Shown here: in pieces, positions 34,143 to 42,803 of the stretch | How the letters are laid out: every line of letters begins with the position of its first letter | Position numbering within the stretch: the first letter of the stretch is position 1 | Assembly: GCF_900115155.1 (NCBI RefSeq) | Contig: NZ_FOVM01000003.1 | Coordinates: 272,747 to 336,746 of the forward strand | Direction: 5' to 3' | Length of the DNA stretch: 64,000 nt | Origin: Mycetocola miduiensis | GTDB taxonomy: Bacteria > Actinomycetota > Actinomycetes > Actinomycetales > Microbacteriaceae | Program-made: the position numbers and the translations under genes | Notes under the pieces: generated by a model | The model's input: only the letters and a program-made list of their open reading frames with translations | The model's database searches: none | What the model was told of the DNA's origin: nothing

Positions 34143-35027
34143 ATGATGACGACTTCGCGCCCTACTCGGCACAATTCCTCAGGCCTCACGCGTGACATCG
34201 AGATCCTCGAGTTGCTGGGCAGTGCGGAGGCGGTCGCCGAAGGCGGGCTCGGGGTTATGCGCATCGCGCAGCTCACCGGCCGCGATAAAGCCGTCATCTC
34301 CCGAAGCTTGTCGACGCTGACAGAGGCCGATCTCGTCACACGCGATCCCCAGACAAAGCTCTACCGAATCGGGAGCCGAGTCTTCTCACTCGCCGCGCGT
34401 ACGGCAGAGACGACTCTGATCTGGCGGGCACGCGCTCACCTGCGCGTCATCGCCCAGGCGACCCGAGAGACCACGCATCTCTGCGTGCTGCGAGGTGGGA
34501 ATGTGCTCACCGTGCTCAGCGAGCTCAGTCCCCATGAGTTCCACACCACCGGGTGGGAGGGTGTGACTACAGCGGCATGGCGTAGCCCCTCCGGGCGAGC
34601 ACTCCTCAGCGACTGGGATCCCGCGTCCCTCGCGCGGTGGTACGAAGAGCACGGCCAGGATCGACCCCTCGTTGGGCCTCTGAACCCTGAGATGGCGGCG
34701 GCGGGGTTCGCCCCGCTCGACTCACCGCCGGAAGGCAAGGTCGTCGTCAGCGACTTCGACTCGTTCCTCGCCGAGCTGCAGCGCATCCGAGAACGTGGCT
34801 ACGCCACCCTCGACGAGGAACTCGAGCTGGGCGTCGTCGGCGCATCAGCCGCAGTAACCGACTTCACCGGCCGAATCGTTGCCGCGATAAATGTGAGCGC
34901 CCCAAAGTCGCGCATCGGCGAAGACCAGCTTCATGGCCTGGGCACCTATGTCGCCCGCGCGGCACGCGCGCTCTCCACGACGCTCGGCGCACCCCCCTCC
35001 CCCGATATCCCTACGGGCACGCCCTGA
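34143..35027 (+). CDS. IclR family transcriptional regulator
   Basis: A 294-residue regulator. The N-terminal winged helix covers about residues 15-80 (LTRDIEILELLGSAEAV, MRIAQLTGRDKAVISRSLSTLTEADLVTRD). The effector-binding GAF-like domain follows: TTHLCVLRGGNVLTVLSEL near 116, TTAAWRSPSGRALLSDW near 143, RIRERGYATLDEELELGVVGASAAVTDFTGRIVAAINVSAP near 215-255. It is divergent from the ten-gene importer/oxidoreductase operon and 55 bases upstream of a zinc dehydrogenase on its own strand. It probably controls both. Confidence 0.92.
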   Translation: MMTTSRPTRHNSSGLTRDIEILELLGSAEAVAEGGLGVMRIAQLTGRDKAVISRSLSTLTEADLVTRDPQTKLYRIGSRVFSLAARTAETTLIWRARAHLRVIAQATRETTHLCVLRGGNVLTVLSELSPHEFHTTGWEGVTTAAWRSPSGRALLSDWDPASLARWYEEHGQDRPLVGPLNPEMAAAGFAPLDSPPEGKVVVSDFDSFLAELQRIRERGYATLDEELELGVVGASAAVTDFTGRIVAAINVSAPKSRIGEDQLHGLGTYVARAARALSTTLGAPPSPDIPTGTP

Positions 35028-35082
35028 ACGCTCGCGCTCTGATAGCACAGCACCACACCGCCCACGACGAAGGGATGCTTCA

Positions 35083-36168
35083 GTGAAGGCCCTCCGAATC
35101 CATGGCAAGCGAGATCTACGCGTTGAGGAACTCCCCGCGCCCGCCCTCGCACCGGGTATGGTGCTGCTGCGTGGCGGGTTCACGGGCGTGTGCGGGACTG
35201 ACCTGCATCTGTATGTAGAGCCGGAGAGCTACCCTGCCGACTTCTCGAGAGCAGCGACGCTCACCGGTGCCCGGTGGCCACAGATCCTCGGACACGAGTT
35301 CTCCGGAGAGGTCACAGAGATCGGCTCTGGCGTCACCAATGTAAAACCCGGCGACCGCGTCGCGGTGTTTCCGTACCACCATTGCGGGCAGTGTCTCGCC
35401 TGCTCGGCCGGTCACCCCACCGACTGCGAACACATGGCGTTCGAAGGCATGCAGGGCCAGTCGGGCGGGATGGCGCAATGCAAACTGGTCGACGCTGAAC
35501 TATGTTTCGCCTTGCCCGATGAAGTAGATCTGGCCCTCGGCGCACTCGTCGAGCCGATGGCTGTCGCCTGGCACGGCGTTGGCGTCGCCGACGTGCATCC
35601 CGGTGATTCTGTGCTTGTGCTTGGTGGTGGACCGATCGGGATCGGAGTCTATTTCGCCCTGCGCGCCCAGGGAATCGAGACGATCATCGTGTCAGAACCT
35701 CTTGCGGAGCGCCGAGCAGCCCTCGAACGCCTGGGTATTGATCACATCGTCAATCCGCTCGTCCAGAACCTTCAGGAAGAGGTATTTCGACTGACGGGCG
35801 CCCACGGGGTCACGGCAACTATCGACGCGGCGGGAGCTCCCCACGCATTCGTGGAAGGGATGCAGTGCCTCGCGGTTGGCGGCCGGATGGTGACCATCGC
35901 CCTGTACCGGGAGCCAATCCCGTTGACACGACCACTTTTGGCCGCAGGGAGGTCAATCCGAAGCTCGGCGGTGTACTCCAGGACAGACTTCCGCGAGGTC
36001 ATCGGCGCGATGCGCGATGGAAGAATCACACTCGACGGGGACTGGGTTCGCTTTGTCGATTTTGCAGACGTCGCCTCGGCGATAGAGGATCTTCATTCCG
36101 GGGCCACAATGAAGGTGCTCGTGCGCACTCCCGCCTTGGACGGGGTCCCGCTTCGGGCAGAGAAATAA
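35083..36168 (+). CDS. Zinc-dependent medium-chain dehydrogenase (2,3-butanediol/threonine dehydrogenase-like)
   Basis: A 361-residue dehydrogenase. Catalytic zinc ligands lie in GVCGTDLHLY (about residues 37-46) and ILGHEFSGEV (about 68-77). The structural zinc lobe reads HCGQCLACSAGHPTDC but has only three clear Cys spaced as usual. The NAD loop is VLVLGGGPIGIGVYFAL near 185, and ALVEPMAVAWHGV is typical of sorbitol/butanediol dehydrogenases. GTG at 35083 is the start, preceded by AAGGG; the frame is open 150 bases earlier but inside the IclR gene. It probably belongs to the same pathway as the divergent operon. Confidence 0.88.
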   Translation: MKALRIHGKRDLRVEELPAPALAPGMVLLRGGFTGVCGTDLHLYVEPESYPADFSRAATLTGARWPQILGHEFSGEVTEIGSGVTNVKPGDRVAVFPYHHCGQCLACSAGHPTDCEHMAFEGMQGQSGGMAQCKLVDAELCFALPDEVDLALGALVEPMAVAWHGVGVADVHPGDSVLVLGGGPIGIGVYFALRAQGIETIIVSEPLAERRAALERLGIDHIVNPLVQNLQEEVFRLTGAHGVTATIDAAGAPHAFVEGMQCLAVGGRMVTIALYREPIPLTRPLLAAGRSIRSSAVYSRTDFREVIGAMRDGRITLDGDWVRFVDFADVASAIEDLHSGATMKVLVRTPALDGVPLRAEK

Positions 36169-36202
36169 CCCCTACACAAACAGGGTCCTCTCGGCGCGTG
36201 TG

Positions 36203-36233
36203 TGGTCGGGATTACAGGATTTGAACCTGTGCG
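36203..36233 (-). repeat. Isolated tRNA 3'-end fragment (partial scar)
   Basis: On the minus strand these bases give ACAGGTTCAAATCCTGT and an acceptor strand AATCCCG plus ACCA. It is like the other tRNA ends but with a changed acceptor sequence. The conserved block and 11-bp repeats are absent; the fragment runs directly into a DHFR-like remnant, joined at a shared TGCG. Confidence 0.6.
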
Positions 36234-36520
36234 CCACTGGACCGCCCAGATAGGGCGAGCCGATGCCCTGCTATTCGGCCGGGTAACCTACGGGATGATG
36301 GAGTCAGCGTGTCGGAAGCCGGCCATGGGCACATGGCCTGCCTGGATGGATGAGGGGCAAAACCCGTTCGTGTAGACGATCGACCGGGCGAAGAAGTACG
36401 TCGTGTCCACCGAAGGCCGCCTCCACATGGGTTGCGTCGGTCTCCGACACGAGGCCTGGGACGGGGATGTCGGCACGGCGAGCGTTCACCGAGGCTCCCG
36501 GCCAAGGGTCTGTCCGAACT
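36231..36520 (+). pseudogene. Dihydrofolate-reductase-like gene remnant
   Basis: HWTAQIGRADALLFGRVTYGMMESACRKPAMGTWPAWMDEGQNPFV, followed by an in-frame stop and then TIDRAKKYVVSTEGRLHMG, matches the middle of RibD/DHFR-like proteins. Neither the N-terminal strand nor the normal C-terminus remains. The first 25 residues are closely similar to the remnant at 17.2 kb, so the two are copies of one gene. Confidence 0.7.
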
Positions 36521-36830
36521 CGTGGACAGCGGCTTTCCGTCGTTTCTTGGCAACGAGCGCACGGAACCGTGCCGGACCGACCTGCGGTCGCAGGTTCTCA
36601 ACTGCCGCATGCGCTTCCTGCGGTGTCGTGCCGAGGGTCGGTCGCGTGAGAAGGTCGTAGGCGGTCTGCTCCGGCGTCGTCACGAGAATCTGACCGAGAT
36701 CGGCCGCCTCGAGCTGAGCGTCCAACTTGCCGACGTCCCGCTTCACGAACCGCGCCTCCCCCATCGGGAGTTCCACGTGCCGTGCTGATGCGGACTCCTG
36801 CAGGCCAGTTTGCTGGATGAGGACATTCAC
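36486..36830 (-). pseudogene. C-terminal fragment resembling an AbiEi-type antitoxin
   Basis: The 114-residue frame contains ILVTTPEQTAYDLLTRPTLGTTPQEAHAAVENL, a pattern I associate with the C-terminal domain of AbiEi-family (type IV) antitoxins in Micrococcales. The DNA-binding N-terminal half is missing and no toxin partner is adjacent, so it is at best a remnant. The family call is tentative. Confidence 0.35.
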
Positions 36831-36849
36831 CCAGCTTGGGCTATCGACA

Positions 36850-36871
36850 ACCTATCTGATAACTGATAGGT
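36850..36871. promoter_or_regulatory. Inverted-repeat operator directly before gntR
   Basis: ACCTATC-TGATAACT-GATAGGT is a perfect 7-bp inverted repeat ending 8 bases before the ATG of the GntR gene. So close to the start codon, a bound regulator would block its own transcription or translation. Confidence 0.65.
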
Positions 36872-36879
36872 TCCTTTCC

Positions 36880-37620
36880 ATGGTCACAAAGGAGTCCCTC
36901 TACATCGTGGTTCAGCAGCAGCTGCTGGCCCTGATTCAGGACCGTCATTTGAAACCGCACGACGCCCTTCCCTCCGAAGGTGAGCTAGCCGAAAGCCTCA
37001 ACGTAAGCCGTTCCTCGTTGCGCGAAGCCACGCGAAGTCTGCAGTCCATGGGTGTGCTCTATGCCCAGGCCGGCAAGGGGTTGTTCCTCCAGGACTTCTC
37101 GCTCACGCCCATTCTCGACCGGCTCCCCTATCGGCTCATCACGTCCGGCACCCAGCTGGCCGAGGTGCTGCAGGTTCGGGCGGCGCTGGAACGCGGGCTC
37201 ATCGCCGAGGTCGCGTCAACGGTCACGGCCGATGACCTCCTTGAGCTCGATGAGATCGTGGCCGGCATGTACGAGTTCGAGCGGGCAGGGCGCACGTTTC
37301 CCGAGCTCGACCGGCGGTTCCACCTGAAGCTGTACGAGCGGCTCGGCAACTCGCTCATCACCGATCTCCTCGAAATCTTCTGGTCGCTCCGCGACCGCAT
37401 GCAGGCCGTGCTCCCGCCGCTCCAGGTCGCCAATCTGGCCGCCCTGCACGAGAACATCGTGATCGCGCTGCGTGATCCTTACACGCTCGACCCCGTCGCC
37501 GCGCTCGACCAGCACTTCCTCGACATCAAGGACCGCGTCGAGCACATGTCCACCAACCTGAAGTCGATCCAGACCAAGGACTCCGACATCTCCACCGAAA
37601 TGAAAGACACGCATGCCTGA
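36880..37620 (+). CDS. GntR family transcriptional regulator (FadR/FCD subfamily)
   Basis: A 246-residue regulator. The winged helix covers about residues 1-70 (SLYIVVQQQLLALIQDRHLKPHDALPSEGELAESLNVSRSSLREATRSL), followed by an FCD domain with LDRRFHLKLYERLGN near 145 and LHENIVIAL near 187. The ATG at 36880 is used; the frame extends upstream through the operator, so earlier starts are unlikely. Its last bases overlap the aldolase gene start, so it heads the sugar-acid operon and probably regulates it together with itself. Confidence 0.9.
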   Translation: MVTKESLYIVVQQQLLALIQDRHLKPHDALPSEGELAESLNVSRSSLREATRSLQSMGVLYAQAGKGLFLQDFSLTPILDRLPYRLITSGTQLAEVLQVRAALERGLIAEVASTVTADDLLELDEIVAGMYEFERAGRTFPELDRRFHLKLYERLGNSLITDLLEIFWSLRDRMQAVLPPLQVANLAALHENIVIALRDPYTLDPVAALDQHFLDIKDRVEHMSTNLKSIQTKDSDISTEMKDTHA

Positions 37621-38521
37621 GACTTCCTTCTCCGACGCGTTCGGGATCGTTCCCGCACTGCTCACCCCGTACTTTTCCGACGGCACCGTCAACCACGCGG
37701 TCCTCGCCGAGATGACAGAATCGCTCGTGGCCCAGGGCGTGCACGGCTTCTACGTCGGCGGCAGCACCGGCGACGGTGTCCTCCAGACCGCCGAGGAGCG
37801 CCTCGCGTGTGTTGCGACTGTCGCCTCGGCGGCCGCGAACGCCGTGCCGATCATCGCCCACATCGGCACCAACAGCACCGCTGAAACGATTCGGCTCGCG
37901 AACGGCGCCATCGAGCGCGGCGCCTCAGCCGTGTCGGCCATCACGCCTTCGGTCCCGCTGCGGCTTGCCGAGATCTCAGCGCACTTCCGCTCCGTAGCAT
38001 CCTCGGTCGACGCCCCCTTCATCGCCTACAACTTTCCCGGCCGCACGGGCGTGACGCTCAGCCTCGACTTCTTCGCTGAGCTCAGCGACGAACCCAACAT
38101 CGTCGGCGTGAAATACACGTCACTCGATGTCTTCCAGCTGGGCCTGCTCGCCCGGTTCGACAACGAACGCTTCGCCGTCTGGAACGGCAACGACGAGGTC
38201 ATCTACGGCGGCCTCATCGCCGGCGCCAAGGGCGCAATCGGCAGCACCTTCAACGTTGCCCCAGCGCTCTACCTGCGCCAGCTCGACGCGTTCCGGCAGG
38301 CCGACCAGACACTCGCCGCCGACGTGCAGCGCGAGATCACCGACTTCGTCAGCGACGTCGTGAAAATCGACGTGCTCGCGTTCCTACGGGAGATCATGCA
38401 GCTCCAGGGGTTCGAGATGGGCGAGCCACGCCAGCCGCTGCGCCGCCTCACCGCCGACGAGCAGGCCTGGACCCGATCCGTCTTCGACCGCTCCTCCGTG
38501 CTCCAGCCCCAACTCGCCTGA
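37613..38521 (+). CDS. DHDPS/N-acetylneuraminate-lyase family aldolase
   Basis: A 302-residue class I aldolase with a TIM-barrel layout. The carboxylate-binding GGSTGDG lies at 49-55, the catalytic Tyr in AYNFPGRTGV at 139 and the Schiff-base Lys in GVKYTS at 167. GGST and YNFPG are closer to N-acetylneuraminate lyases than to DapA. It would cleave a 2-keto-3-deoxy or sialic-type acid to pyruvate and an aldehyde. It overlaps the GntR gene end and precedes a sugar importer, suggesting breakdown of an imported sugar acid. Exact substrate open. Confidence 0.87.
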   Translation: MPETSFSDAFGIVPALLTPYFSDGTVNHAVLAEMTESLVAQGVHGFYVGGSTGDGVLQTAEERLACVATVASAAANAVPIIAHIGTNSTAETIRLANGAIERGASAVSAITPSVPLRLAEISAHFRSVASSVDAPFIAYNFPGRTGVTLSLDFFAELSDEPNIVGVKYTSLDVFQLGLLARFDNERFAVWNGNDEVIYGGLIAGAKGAIGSTFNVAPALYLRQLDAFRQADQTLAADVQREITDFVSDVVKIDVLAFLREIMQLQGFEMGEPRQPLRRLTADEQAWTRSVFDRSSVLQPQLA

Positions 38522-38525
38522 TTCC

Positions 38526-38553
38526 GTGGGCGCGCCGTAGCCGGTGCGCCCAC
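38526..38553 (+). terminator. Intercistronic hairpin between aldolase and binding-protein genes
   Basis: GTGGGCGC pairs with GCGCCCAC around a 12-base loop. There is no U tract, so it is more likely an attenuating or RNA-stabilising hairpin than a full terminator. Confidence 0.35.
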
Positions 38554-38673
38554 GTCCCGCTTCACCGCAGCGCCCCCACCGTCGTTTGGCGCGCCATCGA
38601 CATCCCAGCTTCGACCTGAAGCCACACCGCAGCACCCAACCAGTCCACATTCAGTTCACATTTAGGAGTAAAG

Positions 38674-39936
38674 ATGCTCTTCATGACTTCTGGCCCGTAC
38701 GCTCGCCGCAGGGCGATCGTGCTCAGTATCGGCCTGATCGCCGCCACCGCCCTCACGGCCTGTGCCCCCGGTGCGCAAAACGCCGGCAAGTCGGCCGAGC
38801 AGAACGGCGACGGCGCTCTCACGGTCTGGCACTATTACGGCGGAGGCGCAACCGCGCCGTTCGAATCCCTCCTGGCGAAGTACACAGATGAGACCGGTGT
38901 GGAGGTTACTCCCCGGCTGATCCCGTTCGGCGACTTCAACCGCACGCTCCTCCAGTCAGCGACCGCCGGAGACCTGCCCGACGTCGCCCTCGTCAACGCC
39001 TTCGACACCGCACTGTTCGCCGACGCGGGCATGATCATCGACCTCTCCGAGCAGGTCGAGAAGTGGGGCGAGAAGGACCAGTACTTTGACGGAAGCTGGG
39101 CGACGACACAGTTCGACGGCGCAACCTACGGCATCCCCCACGTCGCCGACACCTACTCTCTCTGGTACAACGAGACCCGCCTCGAAGAAGCCAACACCGA
39201 AGTACCGACCACCTGGGATGAGACCGAGGCCACCGCCAAGGCCCTCTCCGATGGGCAGAACTTCGGCCTCGTCTACGCAGGAATCGAAGGCGCTGAGGGC
39301 TCAACCGCCTTCATCCTCCGGTTCCTCGCCGCGGGAGGCGACATCACGAAGATCGACGGGCCGGAAGGGCTCGCGGCGATGGAATCCTTCGCCCGGATGA
39401 ACGACGAGAAGTCCACCTCTCCCGGGGTACTGACCTGGAATGAAGACGACACGACGCTGCAGTTCCAGAACGAGACCGCCGCGATGATGATCAACTCCGC
39501 CTCGTACATGACCGCGGTGAGCGAGGAGAGCGACGCGACCTGGAACATCGCCCCGATGCCGGAGGATGCCGTCCAGACCTCCTTCCTGTCGGCGGAGAAC
39601 CTCACGATCACCAAGGACTCCGCGAACGTCGACGCGGCGTGGGACCTCGTCGAGTGGATGCAGCAGCCCGACGTGATGAACGAGTACCTCCCGGAGCGCA
39701 ACAAACTCCCGGTACGCGAAGACACCGCAAGCGACGAGCAGTGGAGCGACGCCAAGGTGCAGACCTTCATCAACCAGCTGGATGTCGCGTGGGCTCCAGA
39801 CGAGAAAGTCGCGCCCAAGTCGGCCGAAATCTTCACCGCCATTCAGAACGCGCTGCAGGCCGTCCTCAGCGGCCAGAGCGACCCTCAGACCGCACTCACC
39901 GACGCGCAGCTCGTCATCGACAAGGCTCTGGGATGA
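38674..39936 (+). CDS. Sugar ABC transporter binding lipoprotein (solute-binding family 1)
   Basis: A 420-residue extracellular binding protein. The signal peptide ends in the lipobox LTAC at residue 30. The mature part begins LTVWHYYGGGATAPFESLLAKY, followed by DLPDVALVNAFDTALFADAG, YGIPHVADTYSLWYNETRLEEA and NLTITKDSANVDAAWDLVEWM, the usual CUT1 family 1 order. AGGAG lies 5 bases before the ATG. Its stop overlaps the first permease start (ATGA). It would bind an oligosaccharide, sialic acid or sugar acid for the two permeases that follow. Confidence 0.92.
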   Translation: MLFMTSGPYARRRAIVLSIGLIAATALTACAPGAQNAGKSAEQNGDGALTVWHYYGGGATAPFESLLAKYTDETGVEVTPRLIPFGDFNRTLLQSATAGDLPDVALVNAFDTALFADAGMIIDLSEQVEKWGEKDQYFDGSWATTQFDGATYGIPHVADTYSLWYNETRLEEANTEVPTTWDETEATAKALSDGQNFGLVYAGIEGAEGSTAFILRFLAAGGDITKIDGPEGLAAMESFARMNDEKSTSPGVLTWNEDDTTLQFQNETAAMMINSASYMTAVSEESDATWNIAPMPEDAVQTSFLSAENLTITKDSANVDAAWDLVEWMQQPDVMNEYLPERNKLPVREDTASDEQWSDAKVQTFINQLDVAWAPDEKVAPKSAEIFTAIQNALQAVLSGQSDPQTALTDAQLVIDKALG

Positions 39937-40886
39937 CAACCGCCCCACCACTGGCCACGGAGTTGCGCGCATCGGACACGGTGCGCGCAACTCCGGGCAG
40001 GAAGCGCCGGAAGAAGAGTCCGCGCCGACTGCTGAATTACCTGTACGTTGCGCCGGCCGTCCTCTTCGTGGCGGCGACGACATTGTACCCGCTGTATTAC
40101 AACGTGTCGCTCAGCCTCTACGACGCCTCCCTCAAGAACTTCCTCCAGGGCACGCTCGAGTTCGTCGGGCTGGCGAACTATCAGGAGCAACTGGCGAACC
40201 CCGCGGTGTGGAACGGGCTCGGTGTCTCGCTCATCTACACGATCTCGACGATCGTGCTCATGTTCGTTCTCGGGCTCAGCCTCGCGGTTTTCTTCAACCG
40301 GTCGTTCCCGGGAAAACATCTGCTCCGCGCGGTTCTGTTCCTGCCCTACATACTGCCCACCGTGGTGTCAGCGAACATCTGGCGCTGGATACTTGACGGT
40401 TCGTATGGGCTCGTGAATTACGTGCTCATGTCGGTGGGCATCCTGTCGGAACCTGTCTTCTGGCTGGGGCGTACCGAAACGGCGCTGCTCAGTGTCATCC
40501 TCGCAACAGCGTGGACGATGGCGCCGTTTGCCATGCTCCTTCTACTCGCCGGGCTGCAGGACATCCCGAAGGGACTCTATGAAGCCGCGACTCTCGACGG
40601 TTCGTCGAAGTGGCAGGAGTTTCGCCACATCACGTTGCCGCTCCTCCGGCCGGTGGCGCTCGTCGTCGGGCTGCTCGGCTTCATTTACACCTTCCGCACC
40701 TTCGACACTATCTTCATCATGACCCGCGGTGGCCCCGGGGATGCGACAACCGTGCTCCCCGTGCTCGCCTACAACGAAGGTTTCGTCAACTTCGAACTCG
40801 GGCAGGGGGCGGCGATCAACACGCTGCTGCTGGTCATCCCGACCGTGCTCGCCTTGATCTATTTCCGCGCCACAAAGAAGGAGTAG
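39933..40886 (+). CDS. Sugar ABC transporter permease (MalF/UgpA-type)
   Basis: A 317-residue permease. A basic N-terminus is followed by six hydrophobic segments beginning LYVAPAVLFVAATTLYPLYYNVSLSLYD. The coupling loop is EAATLDGSSKWQEFRHITLPLLRPVALVVG (about 215-244), followed by TIFIMTRGGPGDATTVLPVLAY, typical of the MalF side. The start overlaps the binding-protein stop. A longer open frame to 39639 lies within that gene and is not used. Confidence 0.92.
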   Translation: MTTAPPLATELRASDTVRATPGRKRRKKSPRRLLNYLYVAPAVLFVAATTLYPLYYNVSLSLYDASLKNFLQGTLEFVGLANYQEQLANPAVWNGLGVSLIYTISTIVLMFVLGLSLAVFFNRSFPGKHLLRAVLFLPYILPTVVSANIWRWILDGSYGLVNYVLMSVGILSEPVFWLGRTETALLSVILATAWTMAPFAMLLLLAGLQDIPKGLYEAATLDGSSKWQEFRHITLPLLRPVALVVGLLGFIYTFRTFDTIFIMTRGGPGDATTVLPVLAYNEGFVNFELGQGAAINTLLLVIPTVLALIYFRATKKE

Positions 40887-40888
40887 TG

Positions 40889-41713
40889 ATGGTGAAGAAA
40901 CAACGCATCACAACGGCGGTCGCCACCCTGCTGACCATCGCCTACCTCCTCCCCGTGTACTGGATGGTCGCGACCTCACTCAAATCGAAGTCCGACATCT
41001 TCAATTCCCCGCCCGACCTGGTGCCGTCGCCCCTCTCGTTCGACGCCTACGCAGAGACCGTTTTCGGTGACGGCGCCGTCTGGCAGGGCATCCTGAGCAG
41101 CACGATCATCTCGGTGCCCACGCTCATCCTCACGATGCTCCTTGCCATTCCCGCCGCCTACGGTCTCGCCCGGTTCAGCCTGAAGCTCACCGGAGCGATC
41201 ATGCTGCTCATGCTGGGCGCCCAGATGCTCCCGTCGATCAGCCTCGCCCTGCCGCTCTTCGCAATCTTCAGCGAATACAACCTGGTCGACACCTACGCGT
41301 CGCTGATCATCGCCAACATCGCGCTGGCGCTGCCGTTCGCCATCGTGATCCTGCGTCCGTACATGCTGAACGTGCCGCAGGAACTGCTCGATGCTGCACG
41401 CATCGACGGATGCACGACGTTCGGCTCATTCGTCCGGATCGCCCTCCCGCTCATGCGCCCCGGATTGATCATGGCGGCCACGCTCACCTTCGTGAGCGCG
41501 TGGGGTGAGTTCGTCTTCGGTCTCACTCTGGCCACGAGCGACGACATGCAGCCGATCACCGTCGTCCTGAACCGCTTCGTCGCCCAATTCGGTACGCAGT
41601 GGGGAAACCTTATGGCGGTGTCCACGATCGTGGCGATCCCGATCATCCTGATCTTCATCTTCCTCCAGAAGTACGTCGTCGCAGGCCTGTCCGAAGGCGG
41701 CGTGAAGGACTGA
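40889..41713 (+). CDS. Sugar ABC transporter permease (MalG/UgpE-type)
   Basis: A 274-residue permease with six hydrophobic segments. LLPVYWMVATSLKSKSDIF lies at the N-terminus, the coupling loop DAARIDGCTTFGSFVRIALPLMRPGLIMAATLTFVSAWGEF near 170-210, and a C-terminal helix ends in VVAGLSEGGVKD. AAGGAG lies before the ATG at 40889, two bases after the previous stop. No ATPase gene follows in this operon, so a shared MsmK/UgpC-type ATPase encoded elsewhere must power it. Confidence 0.92.
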   Translation: MVKKQRITTAVATLLTIAYLLPVYWMVATSLKSKSDIFNSPPDLVPSPLSFDAYAETVFGDGAVWQGILSSTIISVPTLILTMLLAIPAAYGLARFSLKLTGAIMLLMLGAQMLPSISLALPLFAIFSEYNLVDTYASLIIANIALALPFAIVILRPYMLNVPQELLDAARIDGCTTFGSFVRIALPLMRPGLIMAATLTFVSAWGEFVFGLTLATSDDMQPITVVLNRFVAQFGTQWGNLMAVSTIVAIPIILIFIFLQKYVVAGLSEGGVKD

Positions 41714-41796
41714 GCGGACAACGAACACGGCGTTGGGGTACGACGTGAACGTAAGGCCACCTGCACCGACTGAACACCTAACGAAGGAGCCACCAT

Positions 41797-42735
41797 ATGC
41801 GTCCGCTTACCTCAGCTGAGATCGAGGGAACGTGGGCTACGGTACTCACTCCGTTCGATCAGGACGATGCGCTCAACGAGGCAGCCCTGGACCGCCAGCT
41901 TGATCTGATCATTGACGCTTCACCTTCCGGAATGTACACCCATGGCACCGCGGGCGAGTTCTTCAACCAGACCGACTCCGAGTGGCTCACCGTGGTATCT
42001 CGCGTCGCCACGCGGAGTGAGGCCGCGTCGCTTCCATTCCAGGTCGGTGCCAGCCATCCGAGCCCCGTCGTTGCGCTGGAGCGTATTCGCCTCGCCGGTC
42101 ATCTGAATCCGTCCGCCATCCAGGTAATCCTGCCCGACTGGTTGCCTCTGAGCCGAGACGAAACGCGATCCGTCCTTGAACGCTACTCAGCCGCCGCTGG
42201 TGACGTTGGACTTGTGCTCTACAACCCACCACACGCCAAGAACGTACTGCTGCCTGACGAACTCGACGCACTCACAGATGAGTTCAGTTCGATCGTCGGC
42301 CTCAAGGTAGCCGATGGAGACGCCGACTGGTACGAGTCGATGGCAACCATCATGCAGCGGGTCTCTGTGTTCGTTCCAGGGCACCACCTCGCCACCGGGC
42401 TCGCTAAAGGCGCGAAGGGTGCGTACTCGAATGTCGCTTGCCTGCACCCGGCGGGCGCTGTGGAGTGGGCACGCCGAAGCATGAGCGAGGCGGCTTGGGG
42501 GCTCGACGTCGAGAAGCAGATCGCAGCGTTTCTTGACACGGCGATTGCTCCGCTGGTGGCGAAGAGGTACTCGAACGTCACGCTTGACAAAGCCCTTGCC
42601 GCTGCAGGCGGTCACCTAGGTGATGTCGGCCATGTCCGATGGCCACACGTCACAGCCAGCGATGCAGAAGTCGCACACATCCGCGATTCCGCGACAACGA
42701 TGCTCCCCGCCTTTCTTCGTCCTGCTGCCGGTTAG
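41797..42735 (+). CDS. DHDPS family aldolase/dehydratase
   Basis: A 312-residue class I aldolase-fold protein. GTAGEF lies at 50-55, the catalytic Tyr in LYNPPHAKNV at 142 and the Schiff-base Lys in GLKVADGDADW at 170. It is clearly different from the first family member at 37.6 kb, so the operon holds two distinct aldolases or an aldolase and a dehydratase such as a 5-keto-4-deoxyglucarate-type enzyme. AAGGAG lies before the ATG. It is followed by an enolase-superfamily dehydratase, which could make its 2-keto-3-deoxy acid substrate. Confidence 0.85.
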   Translation: MRPLTSAEIEGTWATVLTPFDQDDALNEAALDRQLDLIIDASPSGMYTHGTAGEFFNQTDSEWLTVVSRVATRSEAASLPFQVGASHPSPVVALERIRLAGHLNPSAIQVILPDWLPLSRDETRSVLERYSAAAGDVGLVLYNPPHAKNVLLPDELDALTDEFSSIVGLKVADGDADWYESMATIMQRVSVFVPGHHLATGLAKGAKGAYSNVACLHPAGAVEWARRSMSEAAWGLDVEKQIAAFLDTAIAPLVAKRYSNVTLDKALAAAGGHLGDVGHVRWPHVTASDAEVAHIRDSATTMLPAFLRPAAG

Positions 42736-42803
42736 ATGCTGGCTGAACGTGGTGTGGAAGACTGAGCGCACGCGGAGGCGAGAAGTTCATGTGAAGGAAC
42801 GTG

